Shown: positions 10,538 to 25,500 of the stretch, one piece after another
Layout: every line of letters begins with the position of its first letter
How positions within the stretch are numbered: the stretch's first letter is position 1
From: Filosporella fistucella
Taxonomy: Eukaryota; Ascomycota; Leotiomycetes; Helotiales
Reading direction: 5' to 3'
Length of the DNA: 64,000 bases
Assembly: GCA_030077755.1 (NCBI GenBank)
Contig: JAQJZZ010000012.1
Location: 1,612,001-1,676,000 of the forward strand
The notes under the pieces: generated by a model
What the model was told of the DNA's origin: nothing
What the model saw: the letters and a program-made list of their open reading frames with translations, nothing else
The model's database searches: none
Made by a program: the position numbers and the translations under genes

Positions 10538-13500
10538 TCAACCCAATCGTCTCCTTAACATCCACACCCTCAATCCCCCTCCTCCACCTCCAAGCATCTC
10601 CTCAGCACATCTCTCAAAAGCCCTAACGACATGTCTAGCCTTAGCATCCCTCATGACATCCGTCCAATACGCGAAACCGATATTGATCTGAAGTTGACTC
10701 TGGGTGATATTTGAGTCTCTCAGACGGTGTGAGTTCTTGTTATTGGTGGTATTGGGTTGGAGTCGAGAGGAAGGAGGCTCGCTAGCGCTCGCACGGAGAA
10801 TTTGAATACCGATTGACATGTCGTATTCATTTGGGTCGTGATATCCCAAGAGATGGAACTTGAGATCATTGGTATCTGTCTCTTTCTCCTGGTCGCGGTG
10901 GATAGGCTGCCTTAGTTGTGGTTTAGGCTTGGTGGCGGTGTTTCTTGGAGAGAGAAGAGTGTTTCTCTTTGATGTGTTCTCTCCTAATGGAATTCTCTTT
11001 CCTTCCCCTCCGTTGCCAGTAACAGCAGCCGGGATTCTCAACCCCTTAACTCTCTTCCCTTCTTTCTCTTTTAATCCCATGCCCTCTCCCTTCCCAGCGT
11101 CCACATACTGTAAACTCATAACCGAATTACAGAACTTCAATTTTCCTTCTCCGTTCTCCCTTTCTAGGCCTTTAACAGCATCATCAAGCGCTGATTGATG
11201 GCCCATCGCTTCTAGTAAATCATTTTGAGTTCGATGCAGCAAGTCACCTACACGTGTAGTAGGTCTACAATCCGTACGGCACAGAAGCATAGCTGTCATG
11301 GGCCCGACGATATTTTCTGCAGAATGTACAGCTGCGTCGCGATTTGCGACCATGTAGCCGAACAAAGGAGGGGCGTTTGCGTTAGAAGTATCAGAATCCG
11401 AATCCGAGGACGAAGATGATGAATCAGAGGGAGGGGTAACGCATTGTTGTAGAATAATGCCCCAAATAGTTTGAAAGAAGGTCGCAATAGTAACACCATG
11501 TTGTTGACAAAACGAAGGTATCAACCCCACAATCGCAGGATCAAGATTAACGTTCAAGAACTTCTGTTCACGGCGAGAACGCTGTAGCTGAGTGGATGAA
11601 GTAAATGAATGAGCAGAGGAAGAAATCATATCCCGCCAGTATTTCACAGAAATATCTGTTGTCTGTCGTGATAGCCAAGCCATATAATTCCCGAAATAAG
11701 GTTCCGTTCCGGGTCGAATGGTGAGGGAATCTCTATATGCGGCTGCGAGATCGCGGAAGAGAATGGAAACGGACATGCCGTCTATAAGAGCATGGCTTAT
11801 CTCGAGTTTGCAGGCTGTTTTGCGGCCGTCGGAGGTAGTGAAGAGTGTGAATCGTTGATGAGGTCGGTCGTGGTCGTTATAATCCAGAGATTTGTAGCTC
11901 TTGATTCGTTGGAGAAGGTCTTTCTCATCAGTGCAGGTGATGATTGGTGTATCTTCTGAATAAGACGAGAGAACAGCTTGGTCATAACGACCAGATCGAG
12001 AGGAACTGCGAATGAATACGGTGCGTAGTATAGCATGGTACTCGACGACCTTCTTCCACGCCTCTTGCATCTTCGTAATGTTGATTGGTCCTCGAGCAGT
12101 CGTAACCTGGTGATATACATTGACTTCATACAAGCCAGATCCCTGATTCTGTTCTTGAGCATCAATCATATGTTGTTGAAGAGGTGCACAAGGGAAGATA
12201 TCCTGAACATTATCCATCGAAATATCATTCGCTGCAAGTCGCTGCTCGAGTATTGCGAGACTATCCTCATTCAAATTCGTAAGCAATGGGAAATCGCTCA
12301 CAGTGTGCTGACGACCCATGGAGCTCAAAGCTTCTGTGGCAAGAGTAATGCTGTCCTGGAACTTCTGCGTCCAAAGATGCAATTTATCCTGATGGCGCAT
12401 CTTCTTGTTGTGCGTGAAGCTGATTTGAGCCTGGTCGTGCGCAACAACAACACTGATATCAATGAGTGAGAACCTTTCCATCTCCGGGGCAAATTGCGTC
12501 GTCGTAACCGCATCTCCCAGATCAACTTGACTGAAAAATGAATCCTTCACTTCAAGTTGTTGACTCTTCCCCAGGTAATTGAACAGGATCTCCATACCCG
12601 TGATCTCTTTTGAAAGCCGTTCACCAAATTTCTGAGCAGTGAACAGCTCACTAAGATATGGAACGCGATTCCCAATCGTTCTTCTCAGGTCTTTGATTCC
12701 GCGCACGATTTGAATGATGTCGGAAGTAGAAGATGTCATCTGGATAGGATTCATAGTCGTGAACCATCCCACAGTTCCATTAGGATCAACTTCCTCACTC
12801 CATGTTTCTCGACCGTGTCCTTCCATGAGAACTGCCGGTGCAGGGCGATCTGTAAACACGGCTTGGAAAGCGTGAATTACTGCTGCGAGGATGATGTCAA
12901 CCGGCTCGGTATTGAGGGTAGAGTTTGTCGAGCCGAAGATTTTCTCCGTGAGTGATGAGCTCAAGGTGAGTTCGTTGGTCGAGATATCAGCAAAGACATT
13001 TGATTGATCTTGCATACCCCAATAGTTGAAATCTGGAGAAGTAGCAAACAAGCTCTCCTCCAAATTCTCCGATTGCACATGCTCTGTCTGAAGCTGAATC
13101 CAATCCCGAAACGCGAGTGGTGATTGAGAAGATAGTGATCCCTTGGTAAGAAGTTCTTGCAGGTCATTAAGAATTACCCTCCAAGAAACAGTATCGATGA
13201 CCAAATGATGCGCACTTAGGAAGAGTAGTTGTTCATCTCCTTGTCCCACATTGTAAATATGCGAGATGAAAAGAGGTCCGCTGCCAATATCCATATCGAA
13301 ATCTTGTGCTGAGAGGATATCGCCCACTTGGCTCCTGTTCTGGACATCGTGGACATCCAAGCTAAACGAGCCTTGGATATCCTCTGATATAACCTGGCGC
13401 CATTTCCCATTCACCAAATGGAACCTAGCTCTCAACATCTCATGTCTCTCGACCAATTTCACAATCGCAGCCTCCATCTCTCCAGCATTAATCTTCGCAT

Positions 13501-16500
13501 TAATCCTGACGACAAAACTCTGATTAAGTTGTTTCGACTTCTTCGCCGTGTCAAAGAACAGTTTCTGGATAGGCGATAGATCGAATGGTGTTCCTTTCTC
13601 CCTCTCCTCTCTTCTCGCGATAGCTGTAAGAGAAGACTTGGCGGTAACAGCCAGTGCAGATAAATTCTTGCTCTTGACAATATCCTGGACGCTTATCTCC
13701 AAGCCCTCCGCTCTAGCTTTTGCTCTCAACTGCATAGCAGTAATAGAATCTCCTCCCAGACTCAAGAAGGAGCGACTTGGGCTAGGAGATTGGAGATTGA
13801 GTACTTGTCCTATCAACGTTTGCAAGATCTGTTCTTCGCGTGTAGATGGGAGGGAATCGGGTGTATCGGCGCTAGAAGCGAATAAGAGCTCGTAAGTTGA
13901 TTGATCCATAGCTTCGAGCCATACACCAACTGCTTTTCGATCGATTTTGCCATTCATGTTCAGCGGGATGGCGGAGACGGAGAGCCAGATTGTGGGACAT
14001 TGGTAGCTTGGTAGTGTTTCCTCAAGATCTTGTCGGATAGTCGAGATATTCGTTTCCACTGCTTCCAAAGCTTGACCTTCGAGGAGAGATAATGTCGTGC
14101 GACTATCGATGATATCTTCAGATGAAGAACGATGATGTTCAATCGTAGCAACAAGCTTATCCTTAAGTGGTCCACTCCTCGGTATCCTGGCAACCACATG
14201 TCGAATACCCTCATGGCGTAGAACTCTCTGTTCTATATCTTCCAATTCGAATCTCTGTCCGTGTAATTTCACCTGTCTGTCTTTCCTGCCGACATATCTC
14301 AAAACCCCATCTTCACCCCATCTCGCAAGATCTCCAGTTCTATACATTCTCCTCTCCCCTTCTCCCCTCGCCCAAGTCGGATTCGAGAAATAAGCTTCCT
14401 TGGTCTGGGACTCATTATTCAAATACCCTCTCGATACCAATCCGCCTTCAACGACAATCTCTCCCACACATCCCACAGGAGTCAATTTATCCTTATCCTC
14501 TGCCTCACAAAGCCAAACATGACAACCCATCGGGGCACCAAGCAGAGTAGGCGATGTTTCTCTTGTCACTCCCGGGGCGGAAGTAGCATAAATAGTAGTC
14601 TCAGCTGGTCCCCAGATAAGCACCAATCTCAACTTCTCAGACCACGTCTCGATATTCTCTCTCGTGGGCGCTTCTCCTCCAATAGCCAGTGTTTTAAGTG
14701 TAGGCACAGAAGCAGGATCCAACATCTGGACCACAGTAGGAGTAAGGAATATCCAATCAGCATTATACTTTGTAATCGCTCCTGCGAGGTCATGAATACG
14801 TTCTTCCTCTGAGGGAACACAGATTGTTGCGCCACGTTGGAGGGAAGTAAAGATGTCTGCGCAGGAGATGTCGAATGTGTAGGCTGAGAATTGGAAGACG
14901 CGGGTTGAGGGGTTGATGCCCATTGTTTTGCCGTGGTGGTGGGAACTGGTGCAGATGTTGCGGTGCTCGACTATTATTCCTTTGGAGCGACCTGTGGAGC
15001 CGGAGGTAAAGAGTATGTATGCTGTATCTGAAGGCTTAACCTCAGGCAATTTGACTCCCTCTTGTCCCAAGGTGTGAATAGTCTCTGAATCAACGACTAG
15101 CACCTCGGCTAATTCCTGGAGTGAAGCTTCCTGTATTCGAGATGAGAGAATTAGTTTCGCCTTGGTATCCTGGAGAATCTCCCTTCTTCTCCCAATAGGA
15201 TGAGAGATTCCTAGCTGTGCCACGGCGGCACCAGCTTTAATCACTCCCATCATGGCAACGATAGCCCATTTGGACTTCTCAAAGCACATTAGAATGATAT
15301 CCTCTCTTCCGATGCCTCTGGTGACCAGATTCTGCGCAACGAGATCGGAAAGTTGGTCAAGCTCTTGATAACTCATTTCCCCATCCCATCCTGAGATCGC
15401 GGTGGCGTGTGGATGAAGCTGAACTTCCCTGGCGAAAATATCAGGGATACTCGATTCAAGACACTGGATATCATCTCTTCCATTCCAGCCCTCAAGCAAC
15501 ATCTTGTCTTCAGCGCTGAACATCTCTACCTCATTCACCTTTTTCTCATGTCCAATCGTACAAAGCTGCTGTGCAACTTGTTTAAGATGTCCACAGAGTC
15601 TTTCTACCTGCCATGTCGGAATAACGGAATCATCGTATCGGATCTCAATCCTGATATCATCCTCTAGCATAATACATTCCAGAACCAGTGCATAAGAGTC
15701 GAAAAAGTCTTTGATGAGGTCCTTATCCTGAATCTCAACAAGTAAATTATCAACTGGTGTAGAAACGCCATCATGAACTTCAAACAGCGAATTCAACTCG
15801 AGAGCTCGATGTACTTCTGGTCCTAATCGGCGAAGAGATTGGAGGCCACGATGTTGAAAGGGGATTATAGCCGCTGCATCGTCTTGGATCTGGGTCAGGT
15901 ATTGACCGATTGATTGCTGGGAGTCGAGTTGAATGCGTATAGGAACGGTGGTAAAACATGGTGCGATCATGTCTTCTACACCAGGAACGGGGACGTTTCG
16001 ACCGGAAAGTACTTCTCCGTAGACGATGTCGTTGCTTTCCATGTATCGTGCAGTCTGTGTATCATATCATCAGCATATTTCCAAATCTCAAATCCAAATC
16101 CCGAATACAAAAGAAAGAAAGGGATAGAAGAGAACTTACAACCAACCCCCAAGCCCCTCTCAATATACTCGCTCTCATCACCCCCTCCTCCCCCCTCCAC
16201 TTCATCTCAAACCCACCCACAAACTCCCTATTCATCTTCGGTCTATAATCTCCCTCCAATCTCGGGAAAGACGACGGATTCCCCTCTAACTTGCCCCTCC
16301 AAAACACATCTGACTGCACCATATCCACATTCTGTAGATACCTAATAAACCCATTATAATTAGGAGATTTAGGAATCTGTTGGTATTGGCCAGCATATGT
16401 TAAAGAGATGAAAGAAAGGAGTTTAGAAGCACTGAACCCATCGTAGAGAGCATGATGGGTAGTCCATATGAATTTCCTTGTTCGAGTCGACAGAGCATAA

Positions 16501-19500
16501 GAGGAAAGCGGGGCTCCGTATTCGATTTGCTTGAGAGAATAGCGTTTGAGATATGTTTTTACAGAGCCGTTGATCTCGTTCCAGATAAGGGGTTCGTCGA
16601 GAACTACTTGTAAAGATTCCATTTCAGGACTGAGAATAACTCGTGTTCGAAGGATAGGGAAGGAACGGAATGCTGTTTCCCATGCGTGTTTGAAGGTTGG
16701 GATATCGATGGAGGAGGGGATGTCGAAGACGCGTGTAGCGATATATGCATCTGGAACTCTGGTCGAGATGGCGACAAGGCCTTCTTGAAGTGGTGTACAA
16801 GGGTAAATATCCTGAATCTTCTCTTTGCTGACACCACATTCTCTGGCAGCGTGTTCGATCATCGATTCTTTCTCGGTAATAAGAGCGAATGCCTCAATCT
16901 CTTCTTCTTCAGAGGTAGTCGTGTTATTCGAAAGACAATTCGCCATCTCATGCAGACGGGGATAGAGAAAGATATCGCTAACAGTCAACACCTTCCCCAC
17001 TCTCCTAGCAGCAGATGTTAGACCGATAGCAGAAATAGAATCTCCCCCTCGTTGAAGAAAATGATCATTCGCAAAAATGTCCTCTTCTTTCAAACCCAGT
17101 GCTTCTGCCCATAAAGCTCGCAGTTGGAATTCCATTTCTGTAGAGCAAGCTCTTCCATCTGATCCAGAGATAGAATCAGAAAGTCGATATTCTTGGAGTT
17201 GGGACGGAGATAATTTAGCCCCGATCTCTCGAAGCATTTTCCTATCTTTCTTCCCCGTGGTCGTGAGTGGGAGATTCTTGAGCGCGATGAAGAGCGTAGG
17301 AACCATGTACGGTTGTACGAAATCGTGTAGTTTCCTCCTCAGTTCCTCCAATCTCCTCCTCATCTCCGTCGAAAGCGAGATCGCTAGCTCAGTCCCCACC
17401 TCCTGCTCCTCAGAAGAAGGGAATCTAACAAAAGCAGCCAGAACAGCTTTCCCCTCCTCACCCCCCTCATAAATCCTTTCCACAACCACACAATCAACAT
17501 CAAACCCATTCCCAACAATATGATGTTCCACCTCTCCACACTCAATCCGTCTGCCGCGGATTTTAATCTGTGTATCTTTCCTGCCGATAATATGCACTGT
17601 TCCATTAGCTTCATACCGTACCAAATCGCCTGTTTTATACATCCGCATATTCTCGATCCCGAGTGCTTTTGCAAAGGCAGGAGAGGAAATATATGATTCT
17701 GCGGTGATGGAGGGAAGGTTATGGTATCCTCTTGTGACGATCGGCCCTTCGATGCAGAGTTCGCCTATACAACCGACGGAAACAAGACGGTCGTGGTTAT
17801 CTTTCTCTGTGATCCATGTGCGACAGCCTAGACCGACGCCGATATTTTGCGGTGAGACGTCAGGAGAAAGACTGCCCATTGTGGTAAGGACACTACATTC
17901 AGCAGGCCCGTATGAATTCATGAGAGTAACGCGTTTACTCCATCTCTTATGCAGATCTGAGCGAATAGGTTCTCCACCTAACGAGAGGTGTTTAAGCGTA
18001 GGTACTTCTTCCGGTTTGAGGACTGCGGCTGCAGTGGGAACCATAGTGACCCAATTGACGTTATACTTATTTATCGCTTCCGCCAATCTGGACATCTTTT
18101 CTTCCTCGGAAGGAACACATACACATCCTCCTTTCATGAGCGTCATGAATACATCTGCGTTTGAGATATCGAACCAATGTGCAGCGAATGCGAGGACTCG
18201 TGAGGTGCGCGTGATACCTAGTTGAGGAGTTTGATAACGAACCATAGAACTGAATCCTCTATGTTCTACCACAACACCCTTTGGTTTTCCAGTCGAACCA
18301 GAGGTATACACAATGAAAGCAGGTGTATCAGGTCTCGAATCCGATCGTATGGCTCTCATCGACGTAGGAAGCTGATGCACAAACCCCTCATCCAACAATA
18401 TCGTTTCCCTCGCTATCCCCTCAACAGCTGACGTCTGCAAAGGAGAAGAAATAAAAATCTCGGCTCCTAGATCCTCTATTATCCCCCTCTTCACAGCCAG
18501 AGAAGCCTCGGGATTCAATTGTGTATAAGTACCTCCAGCCTTGAGAACAGAAAGCATAGCAACGATACTCCATTTTGATTTCTCGAAACAGAGCGCTACT
18601 TTCACATCTGAGCCTACGCCTAGAGATTGGAGATGTGCTGCTAGGAGTGTACTCTTGCTCTCCAGCTCAGCATAAGTGAATTGTCCATCCCAAGCACATA
18701 TAGCAGGAGAATCCGGGGCTTCCTCTTTGCGAGTAGTGATAACATGATGAATACACGCTTTTTCCGTCTCTGGAAGAGGTCCATTCCACTTCGCAATCTC
18801 GTTTATGTCTTCTGGATTTATGGTCTCCAAATCCTTGACTAGAGTTGTAGTAGTTCCACAGAGCTGACGAAGTGTGTATTCGAATTGTCGCACAATTCTC
18901 TGCATTTGTCTGGCTGGAATGAGAGAGCTATCGTATTTCACCTCTAGGGAAACGGTATCGTTTGCGTGAATGGAACAGAGCATGACTAGAGGATAATTAT
19001 CGAACTCCTCCAATTCTGTTTCCATAGCTTCTAGACCTTTTAACCCTGTCTCATTGTCGGAGGCAGAGGAAGAAGAAGTAGAAGATTGAATAACAAGCAG
19101 ATTCGAGATACAATCCAATGCTCCAGAAGCAGCAGGACTCTGTTTTCGAATATTCTGTAGCCCGATATGTTCAAAAGATGTCATATCCGTAGCTTGTTCT
19201 TGAACAGTCGATAAGAACTCCTGTATCGTCGCTCCGCTGAGAGTATCAAGTCTGATTCTCACAGGAACAGTCGTAATAGTCGGCCCATTCATGTTCTCTA
19301 CCCCAGCCACATTCGCTGTACGACCCGAAAGCGTTGCGCCGAAAATGATATCTTGATGTCCTGCATATCTAGCCGTCACAGAAGCCCAAGCTGCGCGTAG
19401 AATAGTGGGGGTAGTGATATTGAATCCACTAGGAGATTTAACTTTCAGCGCCAAAGTCTCTTTCAATGTGTTGTGAGAGAGAGTAGTGTATCCATTTGGT

Positions 19501-22500
19501 ACGAGTGGAAAAGAAATCGGTGGGGTTTGATCGGATGGGAATTGAGAGGTCCAGAATGTGGATTGTGCTTGCACATCGGTTTTCGTGAGATGACGGATGA
19601 AATTCTTGAATGGGATCGGTTTCGAAACCATTTTTGTCCCACGTAAGGCTTGTTGAACTTGGTTCAACGTGATATTCGCACTCCATCCATCGTATGCTGC
19701 GTGGTGAGCGGACCAGACGAAATAATAACCCTCCTCATTCTTGACCAGAGCGAAGCGTAAAAGTGGTCCACCGTAGGTAATAGGAGATTTGAGATCATGT
19801 TCCAAATAAACCTTAAGCTGTTCATTCGTCTCATACCATTCAATTCCCTTCTTAAGAACAGCCTGCATCGTTCCAGCTGCCTTGGTATTAACAATCCGTG
19901 TGCGAAGAATAGGTTCCGAGGTAGCGACCGTATCCCAAGCTGTTTTGAAATGATTCGCATCGAATGCCGCGTCAGTGATACGGAAGACCTTTTGCGCTTT
20001 GTATACCCCCTTACTCAACCTCGTTGAGAGAGCCATAAGACCTTCTTGTAATGGTGTACAAGGGTAGATATCCACGATATCCTCGGAAAGAACACCACAT
20101 TGCTCAGCTACATCATCTTTCATCATCTCTAACCCCTCTTCAAGACGTGGTAAGAGATCAAATGCCTGACTAGCAACGCTATCGTCTGAGCTAGAAGTGC
20201 TCAATCTTAAAGCCATATCCGACAAACGAGGCGATTTAAACATATCAGGGACTGTGATACATAGCCCCTTAGCTCTCGCAGCAGCAACTAACTTCATAGC
20301 TCCAAACGAGTCACCTCCTGCGCGGAAGAAATCATCATTCCGTCCAATTGTCTCGATTGGTCTGCGTAGAACCTCGCTCCAGAGAGATTGAAGCGTGATC
20401 TCAGCTGTTGTCTCAGGAGCACTCTTTCCCAGATGTTGAAGCGAGTATGTCGTTATCTGTTCCTCAGATAGAGTAAGAACAGCGGCGTGTAGACGTTTCC
20501 GATCCAATTTCCCGTTCCTCGTGTGCGGGATCTCGGTTACTGGGATGAAGAGAGATGGGACCATATATCTAGGAAGGCGTGACTCGAGGATAGATTGTAG
20601 ATTTAGATGTTCGAGTGAAAGCTCTTCATCAGCGCTCAGAATCAGATCGTCGAGAACGGCTGTGGAGGTTTTGGTGTCTTCGTAGTGCATGAATGCTACT
20701 AGTGTCAAGCTGCGAGAGCTGGTTTGGAGGGGAAGTGCATCGACTACTACTGTAGCTTTGCGGGACAGATGAGAGCGGAGCTGGAAATTGACTTCTTCGA
20801 GTTCGACTCGTTGGCCGTTAATTTTTACCATGGTATCGCGGCGTCCTTTGAATTTGTTAGCAAGTCATCTAAAATGGTATACCGGATATACGCCTGAGTC
20901 AAGCGATATCTTCGAAGAAGGATAGCTGAAGGCAAACCTATCCAAACCAAAGGCAAACAGGAAAGAGGAAGAAAACATACCCATAATACTCAACGTCCCA
21001 TCACAATTGAACCTACAAACATCCCCCGTCCTATAAAACCTCCTCTTCAACCCAGGCGTCAGTTTCCTCGCCCAAGCTGGATCAAACACAAATGCTTTCT
21101 CGGTCAACTCTCTATTCTTAAGATAACATCTCGCCAACTGCGGGCCCTCTAATAAGAGTTCGCCAGCAGCGCCTATAGGTAAAAGTCGATTATAGTCGTT
21201 AATATCGACGATCCAGGCGCGAGCGCCGTATGAAGGACCGATGTTGGAAGAGCCAGAGTCAGGTGTAAGGGGGGCAGAGAGGGAGGAAGAGACTGTTGTT
21301 TCGGCAGGTCCGTAGCCTGGGGAGTATTAGTATTAGTATTTCTCTCTCATTTCATCAAGACAAATAGGGGAAGGAAAGGAAGAAATACCGTTAACCATCT
21401 CCACTCTCCCCGCCCACCGCTCAACTAACTCCCTATCCAACGGTTCCCCACCACAACTAATAAACTTCAAGTCAGGTACCTCTTCTGGAGTCACCAATCT
21501 CGCCACCGTCGGCGTCAGAGCCGCCCAATTAACTCTCATTCTCCGCATCGCCTTTGCTGGATCATTGATCCTCTCTTCTTCACTGGGTATACAAATACAA
21601 CCCCCTCTTTGTAATGTAACAAAGATATCGTGATTAGAAGTATCGTATGCGTACGCCGAGAACTGGAATACCCGTGACGAGGGAGAGATTTTGAAGGGCG
21701 GACCTAAGAGATCGGTCATAGTTGACATGGAGACGTGTTCGATGGCGATAGTTTTAGGTTTCGACGTCGTACCGGATGAAAAAACGACGTGGGATAGATT
21801 ATAAGGCCTTACATCCTTACAAACGACTCCTCTCCTATCCTCCAACCCCCTCACAAACACCTCATCTACCACCACCAAATACTTCACCCTCGTCATCCCC
21901 TTGATAATCCCCGCCGTAGCAGGACTGACACAAACAATCTCTGCATCCACCTCAGCGATAAGATTCTCGAGTCGGTGGCGCGGATGCGTGTAATCTAGTC
22001 CTACGACAGCACCTCCTGCTTTCAGGATAGAAAGCATGGATATCACTGCCCAAGCTGATTTGTGGAAGATGTGCGGGACTATGATTTCCGGTCCTACGCC
22101 TAGGGAGCGGAGATGGTGTCCTAGACGTGTTGTGGTCTCGTCGAGTTGTTTATATGTCCAGGAGCCTTCCCATGAGCAGATAGCTTCTGCATCTGGACGC
22201 AGACGGGCGTTTTCTACTATATGCTCGAACATGAGACGGTTAGAGGTAGGGAGGGGTGCGCCATCGCCGTTGAAATGGATCATCTTTTGGATTTGAGATT
22301 GGCTGGCTAGATCTAGTTTTGTCGGGTCTGAATCAGGGGATTGCAGGATCGAAGAGAGGATTTTGTTGAATGTGCTGGCTATGTTTGATGCTTGGGAGGG
22401 TGTGATATGATCGGTCCAGAATTGAAGAGAGATTTCGAGGGTATCTTTAAAAAGACCGATATCGATACCTAGCGCGTACTCAGTTGGATCTTGGACGCTG

Positions 22501-25500
22501 AGACTCTTGATCGCTATTCCTGAGCCTTTGGTAGTAGCGATACTATTCGTCTCCTCGCGATGGAAAGAGAGGATTGTGTTGAAGAGAGGCGTATTTCCCA
22601 TTTCGAGGGCGCGTTGGATATTACCTAATCCGCAGTGTTGGTAGGGGAGACATTTAATCATATCTTCTGTGATTTTCTGCAGTAGATCTGAGAGCTTGCC
22701 TCCTGATAGGTCAAGACTGCATATAAGCATAGTCAAGAACGGACCAACACCGTCCTCGATACCGAGGAGATCCACATCTCTACCTGCGGAGAGATAGCCA
22801 AAGCATACACGGTCTGAATCAGTGTAGACGCGGAGTACGATTCCCCATGCTACCTGGAAGAGACTAAGAGGGGTAATACTAAGCGATTCACAGAAATTCT
22901 TTATAGCATCTGCCGAAAGCTCGATATCGACGCCTAGATTCATGACCTCTTTCTCTCTCACCGGACCCTCTAATTGCGCGAGAGAAGGGAAGAGAGAAGA
23001 AGTCTGACCTTCTAGATATGATTTCCAGAAACCGATTGAGGTGGCTAGATCCTGGTTTTGAATAAAGGAGATGTAGTCGCTGAATCTGAAAGAGGGTTTT
23101 ATAGCTAGGGATCCCTCGTACGCTTGACAGATATCCCGCACGATGTTGGCGATGGAGCTACCGTCTACAATAGCATGGTTGATTTCCAATTCGCAGATTA
23201 GTTTGGTGGGTGCCACTCGAGCGATGGTGAGACGATGAGGGGGTGTTGAACTGCGGTACGAGATTTGTTTCTGAGATTTGAAAACAGACTCAAGTTCATC
23301 CATACTGCATGATGTTATCACAACATCAGCAGTAACAGATTTCAAGACAATCTGATCGAAAACTCCGTCTTGTGAAGAACTATCGATAAAAATAGTTCTC
23401 AGCGCAGAATGCCGTTGTACTACCCTCGCCCAAGCACCAGCTAATCTCTCGGGATCAATGAATTGTCTTGAATCACTAGGTGTAACCTCAATCTGATGAC
23501 GATGCTCGTAAACCCCATCGCTGGATACGCTCTGACTGAATAAAAGACCATTTTGCATAGGAGAACAAGGATATATCTCCTCGATATTCTCTAGACCTTC
23601 CGAAGTAGTGATAGCGAGTCTCTCTTTCAAGAGCTTGTTCATGCCTTCGTAGGTTACTGACAAGAGAGGAAAGTCGGAGAGCGTGAAATCGAGTGGTGCG
23701 GTGAGCATTTGGGCTACCATGCTGCCGAGAGATTGCTCAGTAGATGCTGCCCATGCTTGAATCCGATCTTGATGTTTCATATACTTGTTGTAAACGAAAG
23801 TATATTGCATATGGCCATCCAAAACCTCGGCAGTAATCTCAATAAGACACAAACGGTCAAGATTCTCACCCGCGTCATCGGATTGGGGTAGGAAAGAAGG
23901 ACGTGGTTCCTGGCGTAAGATAGCATCTTCGCGCTCCAAAGCTTGGAACTGACCCAGATAATCAAAGGCAATTTCAATCAGATCATGGTCTTGAAATTTC
24001 TGAGCAGCTTGTTCGTTGTGGAAACGGGATGCAAAGTATGGACGTCCATTGTCAGGCACACGATGACGCGCATCCTTTACTTTCTTGAGCATGCTGACCA
24101 TATCATCGGTTGAATCCCCATCGATGGCTAAGGGGTACATTGTCGTGAACCAGCCAACTGTGTTTGAGAGATCCAAAGATGGATCCCAAGGTTCTCGTCC
24201 GTGACCTTCGCGTACGATTCCAGGGAGTGCGCGATCGGTGAATATTTGACTGAAAGAGTAGAGGAGACTTCCAATTAAGAAATCTAAGACTTCGGTGCGT
24301 AATGCTCTGTGAGGTTCGCCACCGAGTAATTGCGCAGTCAAAGTCTTGCTGAGATTGAAGGTAACTGTGTTCGTGTCGCAAAGAGTGTTTGGTTTTCCAA
24401 CCATATCCCAGAATTCAAAATCAGGTGAAGGAACCTCAAAAGGTAATACCTTATCAGGATCACCATGTTCAGCAGCGTGATCGGCCTGCAAATTAATCCA
24501 GTTCTGGAAAGGCATTGGAGATTCTCCTCCAAGTGCACCAGTAGCAATAAAAGTTTCCAGATCGCTCAGGATAATTCTCCATGAAAACCAATCAATGACA
24601 GCATGGTGAGCTACCATGAATAGATATTGCTGTTCCTCAAGCTCGAACAGATCAGCTGAGAAAACAGGACCAGCTAGTCCTAGTGTTCGCTGCGCGATCA
24701 TGGCTACAGGACCAGCATTCTCAAGAGATCGGAGACGGTGACATTTGAATCGGTAGGATGATTCTTCGCTGGATAGAACTTTCTGTGTCCATGTTGCTGA
24801 ACGAGTAAATCTCGCTCGAAGCATGGAGTGTCGAGCGACTATTGCGTCGAGACCGGCTTTGATGACTGAACGAGAAACGGGTTTTGCGATGCGGATAAAG
24901 AAACTTTGGTTGAAATGGACCTCGGGAAGCTCTTCGTGTACAGAGCGTAGTTTGTTCGAATATAAGCGTTGAACTGGAGATAGTTGGAAAGAATGGTTAA
25001 ATTCTTCTTCCTTCGAGAAAGAAGACACTGCGACTTGGCGAGCGCATAGCACGAGTTCAGAGACAGTATTGCTCAGAAGAATATCCTTGGCAGTGAGACA
25101 GAATCCCTCATTCCTACACTGGGCCATGATTTGCATAGCCGTGATACTATCCCCTCCAAGTCCAAGGAATGACTTGTCAGGTGGGATAAGATCAGCTGGC
25201 ATATTCAAAGCACGACCGATGATATTGCGAAGCTTCAATTCGGCTGAAGAAGCGTGACCGTCTCCTATACGATTATCCGATACTCCTAGCAATCGACGAT
25301 AGAAATCATCATTCATGCCTAGAAGCCATTCTTGAACGCTCTTGCGATTCAATTTGGCAGAGGTTAGAAGAGGCCATGATTCGATGATGACCCAGATGGC
25401 GGGTATCATATATTCTGGCACGGACTTGGCGAGATCTTTTCGTACGAGGTCTAGTTGGGCCATGGCGTCTGGATTGGTTAGAGCGTTGATGGCGATATTG

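Noticed and set aside
14167..14812. Long plus-strand frames opposite the fourth adenylation domain of the NRPS
   Set aside because: They have no domain content, and the minus strand carries the core A-domain motifs here.
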